A stretch of 9,396 bases of DNA from Acetomicrobium sp. UBA3949 (lineage in GTDB: Bacteria > Synergistota > Synergistia > Synergistales > Acetomicrobiaceae): positions 1 through 9,396 of the forward strand of contig DGDP01000070.1 in NCBI GenBank assembly GCA_002385485.1. The letters run 5' to 3'. The first letter of the stretch is position 1, and the number at the start of each line of letters is the position of its first letter. Positions 6,400 through 9,396 of this stretch are shown in pieces. Under the pieces are notes generated by a model that saw nothing but the letters and a program-made list of their open reading frames with translations, had not been told where the DNA came from and ran no database searches. Both the position numbers and the translations under genes were made by a program.

Positions 6400-8040
6400 A
6401 TGAGTGGTGTTTTATTGCTTTTAGTTACCTTTTTGCTTTTTATTTTGGCTTACATATTTTACGGCGGTTGGCTAGCGAAGCAGTGGGGTTTGAACCCTCA
6501 AGGGAAGACCCCTGCCCATGAGCTTTACGACGGAGTTGATTATGTTCCCGCAAAGGCACCGGTGCTGCTGGGTCACCATTTTGCTTCGATAGCCGGAGCA
6601 GGTCCCATCAACGGTCCCGTTTTGGCCGCCGTCTTTGGATGGTTGCCGGTCACGCTTTGGATAGTCATCGGCAATATATTTATGGGAGCCGTTCACGATT
6701 TTGGATCTTTGATGGCTTCCATCAGACATAAGGGGCTGTCCATTGGGGGTATCATCGATGCAAACGTTGGCAAAGGGGCCAAAAGGCTCTTTCTTCTCTT
6801 CTCCTGGCTTACCCTGGTTCTCATCATTGCCGCCTTTGCTAATATCGTGGCAGATACCTTTGTGGCTACACCGCAGACTGCCACGGCGTCGCTTTTGTTC
6901 ATACCGCTGGCCATGGTATTTGGGTTTTCCATATATAGGAGAAACGCGCCCCTGCTGGTGAGCACCCTTGTCGGGCTTGCAGTGTTGGCCCTTTGTATAT
7001 GGCTTGGGCTTACCTTCCCGATTAAGCTCTCCAAAACGGCGTGGTTAATTTTGATATCATTCTATATAATAGGCGCTTCGGTCATGCCCGTGTGGATATT
7101 GCTTCAACCAAGGGATTATCTTAATTCCTTCCTGCTCTATGCCATGATATTGGGAGGTTTTATAGGAGTGATTCTGTATCATCCGACCATTGCGATGCCG
7201 GCGGTAACGACCTTCAAACATCCGACTCAGGGATATCTCTTTCCTATGCTTTTTATAACGATAGCCTGTGGAGCCATCTCGGGGTTTCATTCGCTGGTGG
7301 CCTCAGGTACCACGGCGAAACAGCTGGATAAAGAGGGGGATGCAAAGGTAATAGGTTACGGCGGCATGCTCATCGAGGGAGCATTGGCCATTTTGGCGAC
7401 CCTTTCGGCCGTCTATCTCACGACGGATGGTTATGCTACGCTGTTGAAGGGTGGACCCGTAAACGTGTTTTCAACGGGCCTGGCCACTTTCATGACCAGT
7501 TTCGGCATTGAGGCTACGGCAGGCAAAACCTTCGTGGCATTGGCCGTGTCGGCCTTTGCTCTTACCACCCTGGATACCGCTGCCCGCCTTGGCAGGTTTG
7601 CCTTCCAGGAGTTTTTCCAGGAGACTACAACGGCCGAAGCCGGCAGCAGCGGTAGTTCTTCTTCCGCGATGTCCTTTTTGGCGAACAGATACGTAGCTTC
7701 CGTTATAACCATAGGCATCTCGATTTATCTTGCCTTTACAAGTTGGAAAGTTATTTGGCCCATGTTCGGATCGGCAAATCAGCTTTTAGCTGCAGTAGCT
7801 TTGCTTGCAATAGCTACATGGCTGGCGAATAAGGGTATGAATAACAAGATGTTGATCGCCCCCATGATCTTCATGTTTATCGTTACCCTGACGGCTCTGA
7901 TCTTTTTAATCCAATCCAACATAGCAAAGGGTAATTTCATATTAGTATTTTTCGCGGGGCTGCTTTTCGTCCTGGCAATCGTTTTGATCGTATTGAGCTA
8001 TAACGTACTTTCGGGAAAGAGAAAAAAACAGGAAGCGTAG
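6400..8040 (+). CDS. cstA: CstA-family carrier (pyruvate/peptide transporter), short form
   Basis: This 546-aa integral membrane protein belongs to the carbon-starvation CstA family, whose E. coli members CstA and BtsT are linked to peptide and pyruvate uptake. Family signatures are strong: YDGVDYVPAKAPVLLGHHF (43-61), SIAGAGPINGPVLAA (63-77), MGAVHDFGSLMASIRHKG (95-112), SGFHSLVASGTTAKQL (294-309) and TTLDTAARLGRFAFQE (389-404). Hydrophobic stretches suggest roughly a dozen or more membrane helices, for example 3-20, 80-97, 129-150, 162-178, 184-205, 213-234, 243-260, 279-298, 321-340, 374-390, 430-447, 459-475, 485-505 and 513-533. A Ser/Gly-rich loop (about 409-424) separates two helices. 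It is clearly shorter than the roughly 700-aa E. coli CstA. The ATG at 6400 follows GGAGGTGA. In a fermenter of amino acids or peptides this carrier may feed catabolism; the substrate cannot be read from sequence. An 11-bp hairpin follows the stop codon. Confidence 0.9.
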   Translation: MSGVLLLLVTFLLFILAYIFYGGWLAKQWGLNPQGKTPAHELYDGVDYVPAKAPVLLGHHFASIAGAGPINGPVLAAVFGWLPVTLWIVIGNIFMGAVHDFGSLMASIRHKGLSIGGIIDANVGKGAKRLFLLFSWLTLVLIIAAFANIVADTFVATPQTATASLLFIPLAMVFGFSIYRRNAPLLVSTLVGLAVLALCIWLGLTFPIKLSKTAWLILISFYIIGASVMPVWILLQPRDYLNSFLLYAMILGGFIGVILYHPTIAMPAVTTFKHPTQGYLFPMLFITIACGAISGFHSLVASGTTAKQLDKEGDAKVIGYGGMLIEGALAILATLSAVYLTTDGYATLLKGGPVNVFSTGLATFMTSFGIEATAGKTFVALAVSAFALTTLDTAARLGRFAFQEFFQETTTAEAGSSGSSSSAMSFLANRYVASVITIGISIYLAFTSWKVIWPMFGSANQLLAAVALLAIATWLANKGMNNKMLIAPMIFMFIVTLTALIFLIQSNIAKGNFILVFFAGLLFVLAIVLIVLSYNVLSGKRKKQEA

Positions 8041-8058
8041 AAGATAAAAGGTAAATGG

Positions 8059-8106
8059 AGGGGTCGAAGGAACGGCTTCGAGGCCTTTCTTCGACCCCTT
8101 GCTTTA
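8059..8106 (+). terminator. Strong hairpin after cstA, probable terminator or attenuator
   Basis: AGGGGTCGAAG (8059-8069) and CTTCGACCCCT (8089-8099) form a perfect 11-bp stem around a 19-nt loop. The tail (TTGCTTTA, from 8099) is T-rich but interrupted. A second CTTCG at 8076-8080 could pair with CGAAG 8065-8069 as a weaker alternative. Since no convincing promoter lies between here and the next gene at 8136, partial readthrough is possible. Confidence 0.65.
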
Positions 8107-8123
8107 TCGGTTCCAGATCTTAA

Positions 8124-8132
8124 GGGAGGTGA
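8124..8132 (+). promoter_or_regulatory. Ribosome-binding site fixing the GTG start of the 92-aa gene
   Basis: GGGAGGTGA (8124-8132) is an almost full-length anti-16S match. With GGAGG at 8125-8129, the GTG at 8136 lies six bases away and the neighbouring TTG at 8139 nine bases away. GTG 8136 is preferred but TTG 8139 cannot be excluded. Confidence 0.7.
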
Positions 8133-8135
8133 AAG

Positions 8136-8414
8136 GTGTTGTTCGAAAGAACCTCGGCATTTTTGAAGGATTTCTTTGCCACTTTGTTGAGGCCCATCGA
8201 CAGAACTCACCCCATGGTCATGAAAGAGGCATATGCAGCTAACGATGCTTTCATGCTGCTTCTTTTCGGAGATCTTCTGGGAATACCCAACCCTGCATCC
8301 TATTACACCTTAGAGTTATTGCCCTATTTGGCTGACGAAATAGAGGGCTGGCAACAGCGGATGGCGATAAAAGGAACGGTACTCGAGGAGAAGGCCGCTC
8401 AATTTGATTTCTGA
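8136..8414 (+). CDS. Small uncharacterised 92-aa protein upstream of an ArsA-like ATPase
   Basis: I do not recognise the family. The protein starts at GTG 8136 behind a very strong ribosome-binding site and ends at TGA 8414. It has no signal peptide. Residues about 1-20 (LFERTSAFLKDFFATLLRP) look amphipathic. Residues 36-50 (NDAFMLLLFGDLLGI) are hydrophobic but short and interrupted by Asp, so a full membrane span is unlikely. The C-terminal part (YYTLELLPYLADEIEGWQQ, then charged residues) is predicted helical by eye. It precedes an ArsA/GET3-family ATPase by 65 bp on the same strand, with no promoter visible between them, so the two are probably co-transcribed. A small partner or client adaptor for that ATPase is conceivable but rests only on position. 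Strong ribosome-binding site, full coding frame and codon use like its neighbours argue that it is a real gene. Confidence 0.75.
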   Translation: MLFERTSAFLKDFFATLLRPIDRTHPMVMKEAYAANDAFMLLLFGDLLGIPNPASYYTLELLPYLADEIEGWQQRMAIKGTVLEEKAAQFDF

Positions 8415-8424
8415 TGTTAATCAT

Positions 8425-8453
8425 TCGCTCCGTGTGAGCGATATGGGTTAACC
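8425..8453 (+). repeat. Inverted repeats between the 92-aa gene and the ATPase gene
   Basis: TCGCTC (8425-8430) and GAGCGA (8436-8441) form a 6-bp stem with a 5-nt loop, followed at once by the 8-bp palindrome GGTTAACC (8446-8453). No T tract follows, so termination is unlikely. They fill most of the 65-bp gap and could be an RNA-processing or operator site, or chance. Confidence 0.3.
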
Positions 8454-8479
8454 AAGCAACTGGAGGGGTGTGAATTTTA

Positions 8480-9396
8480 TTGAATATGGCTGCTTTATTC
8501 GACAAAAAATATGTTTTTTTCGGCGGCAAGGGTGGCACCGGTAAGACTACCTGTGCCGCTGCCTTTTCTCTCAAAGCCTCGGAGATGAAAAAAAGGGTTT
8601 TGCTCGTTTCGACAGACCCGGCCCATTCCTTGTCGGACATCTACGACACATCCATCGGTCCTAGGGGAGCGCAACTTTCGGACAGCCTGTTTGCCGTCGA
8701 AATAGACCCGGAAGTAGAAGCCAAAAAGTACATCGAAGGCATAAAACGACAACTTTCCGGCGTCGTGAGCAATGTTGTCATAGAGGCACTTCAAAAACAA
8801 ATCGATGCTGCATACATGTCTCCAGGCTCCGAGGAGGCCGCGATTTTCGACAAATTCCTTGAGATAATGGAAAGTTCGGAGGGAAAATTCGACGTGGTGG
8901 TCTTCGATACCGCCCCGACGGGACATACTCTAAGGCTTTTGTCTTTGCCCAAGCTTCTGGGGCTATGGATCAATAGCCTGATCGAAAAGCGGAAAAATGC
9001 CGTTAAGCTTTTGGAAAAAGCCTCGGGCGTCAAAAACGATGATCCTGTCTTGCGAATACTTCAAAAAAGGAAGAACATGTTTGAAAAGGCTTGGAACATT
9101 TTAAGCGATTTCCAGCAGACGGCCTTTGTGTTCGTATTGACGCCGGAGAGGTTGCCCATCTTCGAGACGGAAAGGGCCATACAATATCTGGAGCATTCGG
9201 GCATAAAAGTCGCAGGTGTCGTCGTAAATGGCATTATACCGCAAGCAGCGGAGGGCGCTTTTATGAATAAGCGCAGGGAGGTCCAAAACAGGTATATAAG
9301 GGAAATACACGGGAAATTTAAAGAAAAAGTATTGGCGGAAATCTATTTGCTCGATGAAGACATCTGGGGAATGGACAATCTAAGACGAATTGCCGA
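8480..9396 (+). CDS. ArsA/GET3-family ATPase, 5' part (runs off window)
   Basis: The frame is open from here to the last base, giving 305 codons without a stop. It is a SIMIBI-class ATPase of the ArsA/Get3 family: VFFGGKGGTGKTT (12-24) is the deviant Walker A with its signature lysine, STDPAHSLSD (44-53) is switch I, and VVFDTAPTGHTLRLL (140-154) is switch II. VFVLTPERLPIFET (217-230) and VAGVVVNGIIP (244-254) are also typical of the family. Where eukaryotic Get3 has a zinc-binding CxxC before the RRKMQ-type helix, this protein reads GAFMNKRREVQ, with no cysteines. Only one cysteine (25, beside the P-loop) occurs in the visible part, so the three-cysteine arsenite site of classic ArsA is also absent. 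An arsenite-pump role is therefore unlikely and a protein-targeting or other ATPase role is open. Start codons possible are TTG 8480 and ATG 8486; TTG is 11 nt after GGAGGGG (8462-8468) and fits better. Upstream is a co-oriented 92-aa gene. Confidence 0.88.
   Translation, partial: MNMAALFDKKYVFFGGKGGTGKTTCAAAFSLKASEMKKRVLLVSTDPAHSLSDIYDTSIGPRGAQLSDSLFAVEIDPEVEAKKYIEGIKRQLSGVVSNVVIEALQKQIDAAYMSPGSEEAAIFDKFLEIMESSEGKFDVVVFDTAPTGHTLRLLSLPKLLGLWINSLIEKRKNAVKLLEKASGVKNDDPVLRILQKRKNMFEKAWNILSDFQQTAFVFVLTPERLPIFETERAIQYLEHSGIKVAGVVVNGIIPQAAEGAFMNKRREVQNRYIREIHGKFKEKVLAEIYLLDEDIWGMDNLRRIA

Noticed and set aside
8099..8127. TTGCTT considered as the -35 of a promoter for the 92-aa gene
   Set aside because: No acceptable -10 hexamer occurs at 16-18 bp; the expected position reads AAGGGA.
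8480..9396. Annotation of the ATPase as an arsenite-pump subunit (ArsA proper)
   Set aside because: The cysteines of the arsenite site are missing from the visible part and no other ars gene is in the window, so only the family name is justified.

Overview
The window looks like a chromosomal segment of an anaerobic, diderm (LPS-bearing) bacterium. The style of the genes suggests Synergistota, perhaps Acetomicrobium/Anaerobaculum-like. This assignment is an inference from a complete-looking Kdo gene set, near-balanced base composition, many TTG/GTG starts behind strong GGAGG sites, and a CstA-type carrier typical of amino-acid and peptide fermenters. No marker gene in the window settles it.

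Region 1 (1-5111, + strand) is a tightly packed operon for the inner sugar of lipopolysaccharide. In order it holds the 3' end of kdsA (Kdo-8-phosphate synthase), kdsD (arabinose-5-phosphate isomerase, SIS plus two CBS domains), waaA/kdtA (Kdo transferase, GT30), an iron-type alcohol dehydrogenase, and a DegT/DnrJ/EryC1/StrS-type PLP aminotransferase. An Fe-ADH and a sugar aminotransferase with a 1-bp overlap, inside a Kdo operon, match the KdnB/KdnA pair known from Shewanella. That pair turns Kdo into 8-amino-3,8-dideoxy-D-manno-octulosonate (Kdo8N). This is the main finding. A 9-bp hairpin with a T tract closes the operon at 5130-5164.

Region 2 (5170-5655, - strand) is a convergent, stand-alone rimI-like GNAT acetyltransferase. 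A 204-bp divergent intergenic region (5656-5859) separates it from the next unit and carries a candidate promoter for each direction.

Region 3 (5860-8040, + strand) is a two-gene unit. An uncharacterised 177-aa soluble protein is followed by a short CstA-family carrier whose ribosome-binding site overlaps the upstream stop codon. An 11-bp hairpin follows at 8059-8099.

Region 4 (8136-9396, + strand) has a 92-aa protein of unknown function, then the 5' 305 codons of an ArsA/GET3-family ATPase that runs off the window. In the visible part, the ATPase has intact nucleotide-binding motifs but lacks the CxxC seen in eukaryotic Get3. No rRNA, tRNA, insertion sequence, CRISPR array or prophage gene was seen.
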